DNA of 64,000 nucleotides, taken from Aedoeadaptatus acetigenes (GTDB taxonomy: Bacteria > Bacillota > Clostridia > Tissierellales > Peptoniphilaceae). Shown here one piece after another: positions 25,072 through 33,781 of the stretch; positions within the stretch are counted from its first letter, which is position 1; every line of letters begins with the position of its first letter. The translations under genes were made by a program, and so were the position numbers. The notes beneath the pieces are model-generated. The model was not told where the DNA came from. It did not search any database and worked only from the letters and a program-made list of their open reading frames with translations. The stretch spans positions 1 to 64,000 of the forward strand of contig NZ_JAOQJD010000001.1 in assembly GCF_025566985.1 (NCBI RefSeq). The letters are read 5' to 3'.

Positions 25072-26392
25072 GACCGTTCCTTTCTATGGAAAGCACGCGG
25101 GCTTCGACGGACCCGTCGATGAGATCTATATTTAACACGTCGCCCACGTCGAGCTCCGTTGCCGATCGTATGTAGCGATCACAGACGCGCACCCGCGGCT
25201 TCACCCGCTCCTTGCCCATGGCCTTCATGCGATTGTCGAGCTCCGCTAAATCCCGCTGTGCATTTTTTACTGCCAGTGACGACTCACGCACCATGCGCTG
25301 CTTGAGCGCAGCAAGCTGCTCCATATCCCTCTCCGCCCGCGCCGGAAGATTCACGGCCTTTATGCGTATACCGTCGCTTTTCAGGGATTGCTCGTGAAGA
25401 TTCAGCGTCTCTTTCATGCGAAAGTCCATGCGCTCTTTCACGGCCTTTTGGGCCAATCGCTTGTTTAAAATGGCCTCCATGGATACGGCCTGATGCAGGC
25501 GGTGGCCCAGGGCGTCGTTTCGCCTTCTTGCCTCTTGAAGATTCAAGGCGATGACGTGTTCCATGGTGCGAAGGCGCGCCCTCGAGGCGGAGAGAATGTC
25601 TTCCCGTGGGCTGACGATAATTTCCGCGCCGTGGGTCGGCGTCGCCGCCCGCACATCGGCCACGTAATCGCAAAGGGTTGTGTCCACCTCGTGGCCCACG
25701 GCAGATACGACCGGATGGCGTCTTTCGGCCAAGGTGCGAATCAAGGTCTCGTCGTTAAAGCAAAACAAATCTTCCATGCTGCCGCCGCCACGGGTAATGA
25801 GGACCACATCCACATCATCCCGCGCGTCCAGCCGTTTGAAGGCCCGGGCGATGGAGGCGCCGGCCCCTTCCCCCTGCACGAGGGTAGGTGAGACGATGAC
25901 GGAGACGGCGGGATTTCTGTTGGCCGCCACCTGCAAAAAATCGTGAAGAGCCGCACCGGCCGTGCTGGTGACCACGCCCACGGTCTTCGGCATCTGAGGC
26001 AAAGGCATCTTTTTTTCCATATCAAATAGACCTTCTTTGCTCAGAAGGTCTTTTAATTTTAAGAAAAGTTTGTAAAGGGCGCCTTCTCCGGTGAGCTCCA
26101 TGGTCTTCGCCACAAATTGCAACCGTCCGGAGGGGGCGTAAATGGCCACGGAACCGTTCATTTCCACTTCCATGCCCACGCTGAATTCCATGTCCGACGC
26201 TTCGGCGTCGTCGCGGTACATAATGCAGTCCATGCGAGCCTTGTCGTCTTTTACGGTGAAATAGACATGGCCGCTTGCCGCCGTTTTTATTTCGGAAAGC
26301 TCCCCTTTTATCAAGACGTGATTCAACATGTAATCGGTCTTGAGCACTTTTTTTGCATAGGCGAGAAGCTCCGATACGCTAATTGGGTTCAT
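25061..26392 (-). CDS. xseA: Exodeoxyribonuclease VII large subunit
   Basis: Catalytic subunit of the single-strand DNA exonuclease, 443 residues. An N-terminal OB domain (ISVSELLAYAKKVL, then VYFTVKDDKARMDCIMY) is followed by the catalytic region with GVVTSTAGAALHDFL, RGGGSMEDLFCFND and AVGHEVDTTLCDYVAD, and a long helical C-terminus. The open frame extends 31 codons upstream inside nusB, but that part reads as nusB in another frame; the ATG at 26392, just after AAGGCGG and overlapping the nusB end by 14 bases, gives the usual N-terminus. Confidence 0.96.
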   Translation of the reverse strand: MNPISVSELLAYAKKVLKTDYMLNHVLIKGELSEIKTAASGHVYFTVKDDKARMDCIMYRDDAEASDMEFSVGMEVEMNGSVAIYAPSGRLQFVAKTMELTGEGALYKLFLKLKDLLSKEGLFDMEKKMPLPQMPKTVGVVTSTAGAALHDFLQVAANRNPAVSVIVSPTLVQGEGAGASIARAFKRLDARDDVDVVLITRGGGSMEDLFCFNDETLIRTLAERRHPVVSAVGHEVDTTLCDYVADVRAATPTHGAEIIVSPREDILSASRARLRTMEHVIALNLQEARRRNDALGHRLHQAVSMEAILNKRLAQKAVKERMDFRMKETLNLHEQSLKSDGIRIKAVNLPARAERDMEQLAALKQRMVRESSLAVKNAQRDLAELDNRMKAMGKERVKPRVRVCDRYIRSATELDVGDVLNIDLIDGSVEARVLSIERNGHEL

Positions 26393-26879
26393 AGCCGCCT
26401 TCTCGAACGATATGGCCCAAAACGCCGTTGACGAAGCGAGCGCTGTCGTTAGAACTGTACATTTTCGCCAAATCCACGGCTTCATTTACGGAAATCGGCG
26501 GCGCAATATCTTCGTGATACATGATTTCCGCCACGGCGACGCGCAAAATAGACAGATCCACAGCGGAAATGCGGCGAATGGAACCGTCTTTTAAGTGATC
26601 GGTGATCATTTTGTCGATGGCGTCTTTGTTTTCGACAATGGTTTCGACGCAGTCGATAATGTAGGCCTTTTCATCAGGTGAAAAGGGACTGTCCGACGCG
26701 GATTCCAAACGCATGGCCGCTTTCTTTTCGCTGAAAACGTGGCGATACATTTCCTCCACCTCGTGGGCTTCCCAGACGCTTTCGAAAAAAGATTCCGCCA
26801 CGTCCATGGAAAAATCGCCTCTGTGTTCCATTGCAAATACAACCTGCATGGTTCCGATTCTTGAAAGTTTTCTGCTCAA
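26379..26879 (-). CDS. nusB: Transcription antitermination factor NusB
   Basis: All-helical RNA-binding protein (166 residues) acting with NusE/S10 in rRNA antitermination. The N-terminus MSRKLSRIGTMQVVFAMEH and the C-terminal half with IRRISAVDLSILRVAVAEI and ISVNEAVDLAKMYSSNDSARFVNGVLG are the family pattern. A TTG at 26879, six bases after AAGGA, is the likely start (another TTG directly upstream is closer to the site). It follows the Asp23-family gene, a common Firmicute neighbour. Confidence 0.95.
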   Translation of the reverse strand: MSRKLSRIGTMQVVFAMEHRGDFSMDVAESFFESVWEAHEVEEMYRHVFSEKKAAMRLESASDSPFSPDEKAYIIDCVETIVENKDAIDKMITDHLKDGSIRRISAVDLSILRVAVAEIMYHEDIAPPISVNEAVDLAKMYSSNDSARFVNGVLGHIVREGGYEPN

Positions 26880-26894
26880 CAAAATTCCTTCCCT

Positions 26895-27263
26895 TTATAC
26901 GGATTCTTTTTCTTGGGCGCGCACGCCGTTGACGTGAACATTCACCGCCGTAATGTCCAAATCCGTCATGTTTTCAAGGCTGATCTTGACGGCGTCTTGC
27001 ACTTCTTCTGCCACTTCCAAGATGTTGCGTCCGTATTCCACGACGATGGAAATATCCACCACGCTTTTTTCTTCGTCGGCGGTGACTTTGGTCTTCGATT
27101 GGCCTCGTCCGGGCAAGAAGTCGCCGATGTCTCTTTTCGTCGTGTAGCTATTATAAACGCCTTCGACCCGCGTAGCCGCTTCCTGAGCGATCCGCGTAAT
27201 CACGTCGTCGGCTATTTTTACATTGGTGTTCCCCGCAGGGTCAACAAAATATTTTTCAACCAT
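26895..27263 (-). CDS. Asp23/Gls24 family envelope stress protein
   Basis: A 122-residue member of the Asp23/Gls24 (YloU/YqhY) family. The start VKIADDVITRIAQEAATRVEGVYN and the end with VVDISIVVEYGRNILEVAEEVQDAVKISLE-type pattern followed by VNVHVNGV are typical. Position directly before nusB points to YqhY, a protein linked with control of fatty-acid synthesis in Bacillus; that role is by analogy. It has its own promoter and opens the long operon. Confidence 0.92.
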   Translation of the reverse strand: MVEKYFVDPAGNTNVKIADDVITRIAQEAATRVEGVYNSYTTKRDIGDFLPGRGQSKTKVTADEEKSVVDISIVVEYGRNILEVAEEVQDAVKISLENMTDLDITAVNVHVNGVRAQEKESV

Positions 27264-27283
27264 TTCTGCCTCCTATTTTACCT

Positions 27284-27310
27284 ATTATACCATAAACCGC
27301 AGACAGGCAA
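27284..27310 (-). promoter_or_regulatory. Promoter at the head of the Asp23-nusB-to-rpsA run
   Basis: Minus strand TATAAT (27289-27284) preceded by TGG, an extended -10. A TTGCCT lies 15 bases upstream. It is 20 bases before the Asp23-family start codon and downstream of rnhB. Confidence 0.55.
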
Positions 27311-27337
27311 AAACAGGCCCGACGGCACTTTCTGTCT

Positions 27338-27949
27338 CTATTTGTTTAAAATTTTCGTCAAAAAACTCATGCGATGCCCCGCCGAGGGACCGAGGGCGCG
27401 AATGGCTTCCCGGTGCTGTTTCGTGCCGTATCCCTTGTGTTTTTCTATGCCGTAGCCCGGATAGTCCTCGCCCCACTGAATGCAGAGCCTGTCGCGATGC
27501 TCCTTTGCCAATATGGACGCGCAGGCGATGGTATAAGACAGGTCGTCGCCGTGGATGATCGCCGCCTGATGACAGTCCAGATCCATGGTTTCCGCATCGA
27601 CTAAAAACAGGATGTTCTTGTCCGGAAAATGGGCCATCGCCTTCTCCGCTACCGCCTTCATGGCACGCCGCGTGGCCTGTTTTATATTGATGGCATCGAT
27701 TACTTGTGCACTTTCATTGGCGTAGGCATAAAAAACCGCTCGCTCTTTAATGGCCGCTTCCAGTAGGCCGCGTTTTTTCGGAGAGAGTTTTTTTGAATCC
27801 GTCACGCCGTCAATGGCCTTATCCAGAGGCATGATGACGCAGGCCGCCACCACGTCGCCGAAGAGGCAGCCGCGGCCCACCTCGTCGATGCCGGCGATGC
27901 AATCGTAGCCTTCTTTCAGATGATCCAGATCAAAATTCAGATCGGTCAT
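27338..27949 (-). CDS. rnhB: Ribonuclease HII
   Basis: Removes ribonucleotides from DNA-RNA hybrids. A 203-residue protein with the catalytic start GIDEVGRG (D22, E23), the loop SKKLSPKKR, and the helix SYTIACASILAKEHRD carrying further active-site acids. In the segment usually read as KGD it has HGD, a small deviation. It overlaps rbgA by 20 bases; the rbgA-rnhB pair is a common order. Confidence 0.95.
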   Translation of the reverse strand: MTDLNFDLDHLKEGYDCIAGIDEVGRGCLFGDVVAACVIMPLDKAIDGVTDSKKLSPKKRGLLEAAIKERAVFYAYANESAQVIDAINIKQATRRAMKAVAEKAMAHFPDKNILFLVDAETMDLDCHQAAIIHGDDLSYTIACASILAKEHRDRLCIQWGEDYPGYGIEKHKGYGTKQHREAIRALGPSAGHRMSFLTKILNK

Positions 27950-28793
27950 CGGCGCGCTCCAAGGTAATCGGTCCCCACTTGCCGGCGCGGAATTCGTCCA
28001 GAATCAAGTGGGAGACTTTCGTGTAGTCGATTTCGCCGCCGCGGATCAAACAGCCCCGGCGTTTGCCAATGGCGTCCATGACCGCCACGGGATCGTCAAA
28101 GGTTTCCGTAAGATTGTAGCGCGCCATCATGGGGGCTTCGAACTTTTTCATGGCTTCTTTAACGAGTTCAAAGGCCAGGGTCTCCACGTCCATGATCTCG
28201 TCTTTAATGGAGCCGGTGTAGGCTAAATGGCGACCGCGAATGGGCGGATCCAGCTTGGGCCACAAGACACCCGGGGTGTCCAGGAGATCGAAGGCTTTGT
28301 GGTGGCGAATCCACTGATTGGTCTTTGTAATGCCCGGGCGATTGCCGATGGCGGCGGATTTTTTCCCTGCCAGCTGATTGATGAAGGTGGATTTCCCTAC
28401 ATTGGGAATCCCCGCCACCATAACCCGCAGCTTGCGCTTTTCCATGCCTTTTTCCGCTTCTCTTTCCCGCAAATCCTTTACAGAATTTTCCAGGGCTTCG
28501 GTGAGCTTCTTTTCATTGAGCTTCGATGTGGCGGAGAAGGCAATGGCCGAGGTGTCCGCCTGCCCGTTGAAGTAATCGATCCAGCGCTGTGTTTCCTTCG
28601 GATCCGCCAAATCCGATTTGTTTAAGAGCATGAGCACGGGAATGGAGGTGAGCACCTCGTCCAGAAGCGGATTGTAGCTGCTCACGGGAATGCGGGCATC
28701 GAGGAGGACCACCGCCACGTCGCACTGGGCCTTCATGCTCTTTAAAGACTCGATGGTCTTTTTCATGTGCCCGGGATACCAATTAATGTTCAT
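27930..28793 (-). CDS. rbgA: Ribosome biogenesis GTPase RbgA (YlqF)
   Basis: Circularly permuted GTPase needed for late 50S subunit assembly, 287 residues. The G4 motif NKSDLAD comes first (about 58-64), followed by the P loop GIPNVGKSTFIN near 130 and the G3 DTPG. The C-terminal domain contacts rRNA in known members. The N-terminus NINWYPGHMKKT is diagnostic. It overlaps the HAD gene by 11 bases and rnhB by 20. Confidence 0.96.
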   Translation of the reverse strand: MNINWYPGHMKKTIESLKSMKAQCDVAVVLLDARIPVSSYNPLLDEVLTSIPVLMLLNKSDLADPKETQRWIDYFNGQADTSAIAFSATSKLNEKKLTEALENSVKDLREREAEKGMEKRKLRVMVAGIPNVGKSTFINQLAGKKSAAIGNRPGITKTNQWIRHHKAFDLLDTPGVLWPKLDPPIRGRHLAYTGSIKDEIMDVETLAFELVKEAMKKFEAPMMARYNLTETFDDPVAVMDAIGKRRGCLIRGGEIDYTKVSHLILDEFRAGKWGPITLERADDRSEF

Positions 28794-29625
28794 CCCCCGC
28801 CTCCTTTCTCACAATGGCATCGACGCAGCGAAAGGCGCCGTAATTTTCAGGCGTTTCTTCGCAAATGCTGTCCGCCACTTCTTTTACATCCTCCGGCGCC
28901 GAAGCCATGGCAATGCCCACGCCTCCGTGGGCGATCATGGCCCCGTCGTTTCGGTCGTCGCCGACGACGATCATCTCTTCCGGAGCGATGCCTTTCATCT
29001 TGCCGTAGGTGCTCAGGCCCCGCCACTTGTCGCTGCCCTTGCCGATGATTTCAAAAAGGGAAAGTTTCGGATCCCTGCTCTTCAGCAAATGGGCCGTGAG
29101 TCCACCTTCTTTAATCACCGGCTCCTCGATTAATCCTTCGAAGACATCGGGGGTGGTGTAGCCGGCCACGGCCAGGACATCTTCTTTTAAAAGATCATCC
29201 AAGGACATTTCTCTGTACATGTTTTCGTAAAAAACAATGTAGGAGGCTTCCCGCTCCGTTTGCTCGTGGAGGGTAACCAAATCGTAGCCTTTGGCGTAGC
29301 TGTCCACGTGAAAAATCGGATGGAGCCCCCGAGCTTCGATGGCCGCCGTTAAGGGGCGAATGGCGTCTTTATCGAAAACGAAGCGGTCCAGGGTCTCTTC
29401 CGAATTTTTACGGCGAATTAAATTGCCGTTGTTGCTGATCAGGACCATTTCATCCTTGTAAGGAGCGAGTTCCCGCTTCAACGAACGAAAGGGGCGGCCA
29501 CTGGCCACCACCGTTTCGATGCCCATTTCTTTCCAACGTTGCACGTACTCGATCATGGTTTCATCGAAAGGTTGTTTTCTCGCGGCGATGGTGCCGTCGA
29601 AATCCAGTGCAATTAATCGAATCAT
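28783..29625 (-). CDS. Cof-type HAD-superfamily phosphatase
   Basis: A 280-residue HAD hydrolase of the Cof (IIB) group. Motif I DFDGT is at 8-12, motif II VVASGRP near 40, a cap domain in the middle, and motifs III/IV with KGIAPEEMIVVGDDRND near the end. Substrates of these proteins are small phosphates (sugar phosphates, FMN, pyridoxal phosphate); none can be chosen here. It lies between the ABC permease and rbgA, overlapping the latter. Confidence 0.92.
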   Translation of the reverse strand: MIRLIALDFDGTIAARKQPFDETMIEYVQRWKEMGIETVVASGRPFRSLKRELAPYKDEMVLISNNGNLIRRKNSEETLDRFVFDKDAIRPLTAAIEARGLHPIFHVDSYAKGYDLVTLHEQTEREASYIVFYENMYREMSLDDLLKEDVLAVAGYTTPDVFEGLIEEPVIKEGGLTAHLLKSRDPKLSLFEIIGKGSDKWRGLSTYGKMKGIAPEEMIVVGDDRNDGAMIAHGGVGIAMASAPEDVKEVADSICEETPENYGAFRCVDAIVRKEAGDEH

Positions 29626-29671
29626 AGTCCCTCCGAATAAAAGAGCGACTCCATGAGCCGCTCGTCTTGGT

Positions 29672-30484
29672 TTAAAATTTTAGTTCTTTTCCTTTGTAGA
29701 TAATACAGCCCAATCCCCAGAAGATCAATCCGAGCACGATGTTTGCAACCATGCCGATCCATTGGAAATCGCCACTTCCCGCCATGCTCAGCGGGTTCAA
29801 TGCAGAGAAGGGGAAGAATGCCGCAATGGCTTGTGTTCCGCTTCCCATAAAGATGAGTGCGGCCCACACGAGGGCAATAGCGATAAACAAGAGCAGGCTC
29901 CCTCCTTCCGCGTGGGATGCGCGGGAAGAAATCGAGGAATAGAAAAAGCCGACACACAGAAATTCAAAGCCCAAGAGGAGCAGGCAAATGAATACCTGAA
30001 GCAGCACGAGGGCCAGGTTGCGTACGTCGTGGATCCCGAAGACGTAGGCGCTTGCAAAGGCGACCAGCAATACACAGAGAAGCACGAGGCCGTAATGCAA
30101 CATATTGGCCGTGAACTTGCCGCTGTAAATTTCCGTCCGTGTAATGGGGTTAGCGTAGAGGTATTCGATGGTACCGGCGCTTTGTTCCCGAGACAAGCTC
30201 TTCGCCCCCAATTGAATGGCGAAAATCCCCAACAAGATACCCAAATATTGGAAGATAAAGGGAATGTAGTCCGTGAATTTGTCGAAGGCAACTTCGCTAC
30301 CGAAACCTAAAATCGGTTGCATGTTTTCGGAAAAGCCATCGCGAAAACCGTTGGCCAGGGATAGGAGATTGTCGTCTTGTAGGAGCGGGAAAAAGGCCAT
30401 TAACAGGCCGGTTAAAATCCCGAGAACCAAGAACCAAGCAAAGGCCTTGCCCCGATTGTTTTTCATTTCGAGATTAAAAACCAT
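29672..30484 (-). CDS. ABC-2 type transporter permease
   Basis: A 270-residue membrane protein with six predicted spans and a large external loop after the first (about 45-75). The middle has the cytoplasmic segment GAKSLSREQSAGTIEYLYANPITR, typical of ABC-2 permeases where the coupling helix contacts the ATPase. The ATG at 30484 shares one base with the stop of the ATPase gene (TGATG) and is seven bases after GGGGG. It works with the unusual ATPase before it; the substrate is unknown. Confidence 0.88.
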   Translation of the reverse strand: MVFNLEMKNNRGKAFAWFLVLGILTGLLMAFFPLLQDDNLLSLANGFRDGFSENMQPILGFGSEVAFDKFTDYIPFIFQYLGILLGIFAIQLGAKSLSREQSAGTIEYLYANPITRTEIYSGKFTANMLHYGLVLLCVLLVAFASAYVFGIHDVRNLALVLLQVFICLLLLGFEFLCVGFFYSSISSRASHAEGGSLLLFIAIALVWAALIFMGSGTQAIAAFFPFSALNPLSMAGSGDFQWIGMVANIVLGLIFWGLGCIIYKGKELKF

Positions 30485-31749
30485 CACTCATCCCCCTTTT
30501 TCGGCTTAAAACTGTATTTTTCCTCGAGCACATCGTCGGAATCCACCGGTTCGATGGGCTGCGTCTTGCGGCTGTCCAGAATCATGGAATCGGAATCGTA
30601 GGCCTCCGTCTTTTCTTCGACAGCCCCTTGTTCCTCTTTCGGTGCGGCGACTTCTTCGGCTGCGTCCTCTTTTGCCGCATCCGTCGATTGCGCCTCATCC
30701 TTTAGAGGCGCTTCGCTTAAAATCACCGTGTCGTCTTCCATGGGTGCCGACGTCTCGCTCGCTTCGGCTTCAAGGGCCTTGTCGTCGTAGGCGATGATCG
30801 TGTCCTCTTCCGAGGTATCGTCAAGAGAGGTCTTCGCCTCTTGTGCCGGTGGAACCGGGCGCTCGCTGACGCTGCGGCCGGATTTAAAGATTTCCACTTT
30901 ATTTTCCAGTACCGCATCTTCCAAGACGTAGTTCTTCACTTTTTGTTGATGCAATACGGTGGTCAGCGTGGGCAAGTAGCCGTCGTAGAAAAACTCCACG
31001 TCGCCGGACTCGTCTTTTAATAAGGTCGCGCCGATTTCTTCAAAGGCCCCCACGTCGATCAGCTCGTCGAAAATGCGAAGCACCTTGTCATTGTTCTTTT
31101 TATCCTTCAAATACTCGATGCCCGTTAAGCGGCCGCCGGACAAATAGGCGCCTCGATCGCTGTAGCGTTGGCCGATGGCCAAATCGTCCGTCAAGAGCAA
31201 GACGGAAAGGCCTTCGGAACTTTGAAGGCGCTTTATGTGGGTAAAAAGTTTATCCAACATGGCGCGGGACAAATCCTTCGACGGATTGTCCAAAACCAAC
31301 AACTTCGGTTTTGCAATCAGGGCATTAATAATCGCCACGCGCTTGCGTTCCGAATCCGTTAAATCGGCGAATTTGTGCCGATTGTCCAATTCAAAATATT
31401 CCATCAACGACTGAATGTCGTCCGTATTCTTTAATCCATGGAATGCCAAGGTATGATTAAAAATCGCCATGGGTTTTAAATTGTCGTACATCCAAACCTC
31501 TTCCGGGACGTAGCCGGTAAATTCCTTCACGGATTTGGATTCCTTTTGGCCGTCCATATCGAAAATACGGATCGTACCCTTATTCGGTTTTAAAAAATGG
31601 AACAAAATGCGGGCCAAGGTCGTCTTGCCGGCACCTTCCATCCCCATGATCGAAAAAATCTCACCATCGAACACTTCCAAGTTAAAATCGTTGAAAACTA
31701 AATTCCGACGAAATTTTTTGGTCAGTTCATTTACTACAATAGCACTCAT
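30484..31749 (-). CDS. Degenerate ABC transporter ATPase with acidic tail
   Basis: A 421-residue protein. Residues 1 to about 215 form an ABC ATPase fold: Walker A GMEGAGKT (36-43) is intact and Walker B ends at D154, but the catalytic Glu is N155 (LVLDNP), the signature is LTDSE (130-134) instead of LSGGQ, and the switch His is D188 (LTDDL). This suggests ATP binding with weak or no hydrolysis. A second folded part runs to about 290, then an acidic, probably disordered tail of about 120 residues ends in a basic patch (KPKKGDE). Coupled to an ABC-2 permease by a one-base overlap. It may have a regulatory or assembly role rather than active export; this is inference. Confidence 0.85.
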   Translation of the reverse strand: MSAIVVNELTKKFRRNLVFNDFNLEVFDGEIFSIMGMEGAGKTTLARILFHFLKPNKGTIRIFDMDGQKESKSVKEFTGYVPEEVWMYDNLKPMAIFNHTLAFHGLKNTDDIQSLMEYFELDNRHKFADLTDSERKRVAIINALIAKPKLLVLDNPSKDLSRAMLDKLFTHIKRLQSSEGLSVLLLTDDLAIGQRYSDRGAYLSGGRLTGIEYLKDKKNNDKVLRIFDELIDVGAFEEIGATLLKDESGDVEFFYDGYLPTLTTVLHQQKVKNYVLEDAVLENKVEIFKSGRSVSERPVPPAQEAKTSLDDTSEEDTIIAYDDKALEAEASETSAPMEDDTVILSEAPLKDEAQSTDAAKEDAAEEVAAPKEEQGAVEEKTEAYDSDSMILDSRKTQPIEPVDSDDVLEEKYSFKPKKGDE

Positions 31750-31772
31750 GTGTCACCTCGCTTTACCTTCAT

Positions 31773-31778
31773 ATTATA
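31773..31778 (-). promoter_or_regulatory. -10 box of the ABC-HAD-rbgA-rnhB operon
   Basis: Minus strand TATAAT about 24 bases before the ATPase start codon. A weak TTTCAT-like -35 lies 17 bases upstream. It is back to back with the ychF promoter. Confidence 0.4.
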
Positions 31779-31831
31779 CATGAATGCCCCATAAAATGAA
31801 ATCCAATCCCATAAAAGAGCGGCAAAAACTA

Positions 31832-31840
31832 TGGTATAAT
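31832..31840 (+). promoter_or_regulatory. Extended -10 promoter of ychF
   Basis: TGG followed by a perfect TATAAT (31835-31840), 30 bases before the ychF start. No TTGACA-like box is seen upstream, so it would work as an extended -10 promoter. Confidence 0.55.
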
Positions 31841-31870
31841 GAGCTGGATTAGGATTAGGGGGAAGTATTT

Positions 31871-32956
31871 ATGAAATTAGGAATTATCGGATTGCCCAAT
31901 GTAGGCAAGTCCACATTATTTAACGCCATCACCCAAGCCGGCGCCGAAGCGGCCAATTATCCCTTCGCCACCATCGAGCCCAATGTGGGCATGGTGGAAG
32001 TGAAAGACCGTCGACTGGACGTGTTGAGCGAAATGAGCCACTCCAAGCAAATCATTTACGCCACCATCGAATTCGCCGACATCGCCGGACTCGTAAAGGG
32101 CGCAAGCAAAGGCGAAGGCCTGGGCAATCAATTCTTGTCCCACATTCGCGAAGTGGACGCTTTGGTCCACGTGGTGCGCTGTTTCGACGACGGCAACATT
32201 ATCCACGTGGAAGGCAGCATCGATCCCGTGCGGGACATCGACACCATTAATCTCGAGCTGATCTTTTCCGATTTGGAACTTTTGGAAAAGCGCCGGGATC
32301 GGGTGAAAAAACAAATGAAGGGCGACAAGAGTTTGCAGGCGGAACACGATTTAATCGAAAAAATCATCGCCGCATTGGAAGCTGAAAAACCGGCCCGTTC
32401 TTTGGACTATTCGGAAGAGGATTTAAAACTCTTATCCTCCTTCAGCCTCTTGACCATGAAACCCGTGATCTACGCGGCCAATGTCAGCGAAGACGACGTC
32501 GTCAGCGGCAACGCCTACGTGGATCAGGTGAGAGCCTTTGCCGATCAAAGCGGCGATGAGACCATCATCATTTCCGCCGCCATCGAAGAAGAAATTTCCG
32601 CCCTGGATGACGAAAGCAAAGCGGAATTTCTCGACGCCATGGGCCTCGCCGATTCCGGCTTGGACCGCCTGGTAAAAGCATCCTACACCCTTTTGGGCTT
32701 AATCAGCTTCCTTACCACCGGCGAAATGGAAAGCCGCGCTTGGACTGTAAAAAAAGGCGCCAAGGCACCGGAAGCCGCCGGGAAAATCCACACCGACATC
32801 GAGCGCGGCTTCATTAAAGCCGACACCATTTCTTACGAAAAACTGGTGGAAGCTGGTTCAATTGCACAGGCCCGAGAAAAAGGTTGGATCCGAAGCGAAG
32901 GCAAGGATTATGTCATGGAAGACGGCGATGTCGTCAATTTTAAATTTAATGTGTAA
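31871..32956 (+). CDS. ychF: Redox-regulated ATPase YchF
   Basis: Obg-related P-loop protein that prefers ATP, associated with ribosomes and stress response. The 361 residues hold G1 GLPNVGKSTLFNAI, the G2 region NYPFATIEPN, G3 DIAGLVKGASKGEGLGN, a coiled-coil hairpin (about 125-200), and the C-terminal TGS-like domain ending in DYVMEDGDVVNFKFNV. It stands alone under its own promoter, divergent from the ABC operon. Confidence 0.98.
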   Translation: MKLGIIGLPNVGKSTLFNAITQAGAEAANYPFATIEPNVGMVEVKDRRLDVLSEMSHSKQIIYATIEFADIAGLVKGASKGEGLGNQFLSHIREVDALVHVVRCFDDGNIIHVEGSIDPVRDIDTINLELIFSDLELLEKRRDRVKKQMKGDKSLQAEHDLIEKIIAALEAEKPARSLDYSEEDLKLLSSFSLLTMKPVIYAANVSEDDVVSGNAYVDQVRAFADQSGDETIIISAAIEEEISALDDESKAEFLDAMGLADSGLDRLVKASYTLLGLISFLTTGEMESRAWTVKKGAKAPEAAGKIHTDIERGFIKADTISYEKLVEAGSIAQAREKGWIRSEGKDYVMEDGDVVNFKFNV

Positions 32957-33010
32957 AGCAAGCCGTGCGTTTCTACGAAAAAACGACCGGCCGCATTCCA
33001 TCCGAAAAGT

Positions 33011-33016
33011 TATAAT
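33011..33016 (+). promoter_or_regulatory. -10 box before the stalk-domain gene
   Basis: A perfect TATAAT 22 bases before the start codon. No matching -35 is visible 16-18 bases upstream. Confidence 0.35.
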
Positions 33017-33038
33017 TTAGCATAGAAAGGACTCTGAT

Positions 33039-33728
33039 TTGCAAAGAAAAATTCTATCTGTATTGTTGGCCGTGGCCATGCTGATCGGCTTCATCCCGCA
33101 ACCGGCATCTGCCCGCGACGCAAGACTTTGGGTCGAGGGCCGTTACATTACAGGCGATGTATCGCCTTATATCCACAAGAACCGAACCCTGGTTCCTCTA
33201 CGTCAAGTAGCTGAAGCTTTAGGACTCGACATTCAGTGGAACACAAAGGAACGTCAGGTACACATCAAAATCAACGACGAGGACTTTATCTTTTCGCCCG
33301 GTGAATCCCATTATCGCGCCGGGGACAAAATGGTCAAAATGGATACGGAGACCGTCATTCGCGACAATCGCACCTTCTTGCCGCTTCGAGTTATCGCCGA
33401 AGCCATGGGTAAGCCGGTATCCTGGGATCAGGCCACCTATACGGCCGTAGTCGGCACGGGGTACAGTCCCGAAACGCCCTCAAGCAACGAAAAGACAGAT
33501 GAAAAGAACGAGCAAAACAATCCCGTCACGCCAATTGTTCAAAACAATAAAAATAATCGGGCAATCGGCGCTCCACAGGGAAAAGGACATATTCGCGGAA
33601 ATCGAAATTCGCGCATTTACCACCTTCCTCAGGATGCAAGCTACCACAAAATCGCACCGAGAAATATTGTTTTATTTGAAAGTGAAGCACAGGCCCAAGC
33701 TGCGGGCTACAGACGCGCGAAAAGATAA
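33039..33728 (+). CDS. Secreted stalk-domain protein with Ada-like C-terminal module
   Basis: A 229-residue exported protein. It starts with a TTG at 33039, seven bases after GAAAGGA. A signal peptide covers about 1-25 (hydrophobic core LLAVAMLIGFI, cleavage probably after PASA). Residues about 30-148 form a copper-amine-oxidase N-terminal (stalk) domain in two half repeats, each with RTLVPLR or RTFLPLR and a following alpha-beta part. A polar linker rich in Asn, Lys and Thr follows, then a C-terminal module of about 45 residues with GNRNSRIYHLP and ending AAGYRRAKR, resembling the Ada-like or sunset-type modules found in nucleases and surface proteins. No enzyme activity is indicated. A terminator follows. 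Confidence 0.75.
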   Translation: MQRKILSVLLAVAMLIGFIPQPASARDARLWVEGRYITGDVSPYIHKNRTLVPLRQVAEALGLDIQWNTKERQVHIKINDEDFIFSPGESHYRAGDKMVKMDTETVIRDNRTFLPLRVIAEAMGKPVSWDQATYTAVVGTGYSPETPSSNEKTDEKNEQNNPVTPIVQNNKNNRAIGAPQGKGHIRGNRNSRIYHLPQDASYHKIAPRNIVLFESEAQAQAAGYRRAKR

Positions 33729-33751
33729 GGACTATGTACAGATGGTTGAGG

Positions 33752-33781
33752 CCGTTGGTTATAATGACCAACGGCTTTTTA
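33752..33781 (+). terminator. Terminator after the stalk-domain gene
   Basis: Arms GCCGTTGGT (33752-33760) and ACCAACGGC (33768-33776), a seven-base loop and five T. It marks the upstream border of the AT-rich stretch. Confidence 0.9.

Noticed and set aside
29622..29957. Minus-strand ORF between the HAD gene and the permease
   Set aside because: It mostly overlaps the permease in another frame, and its composition (Arg/His/Cys-rich) is that of a shadow frame.
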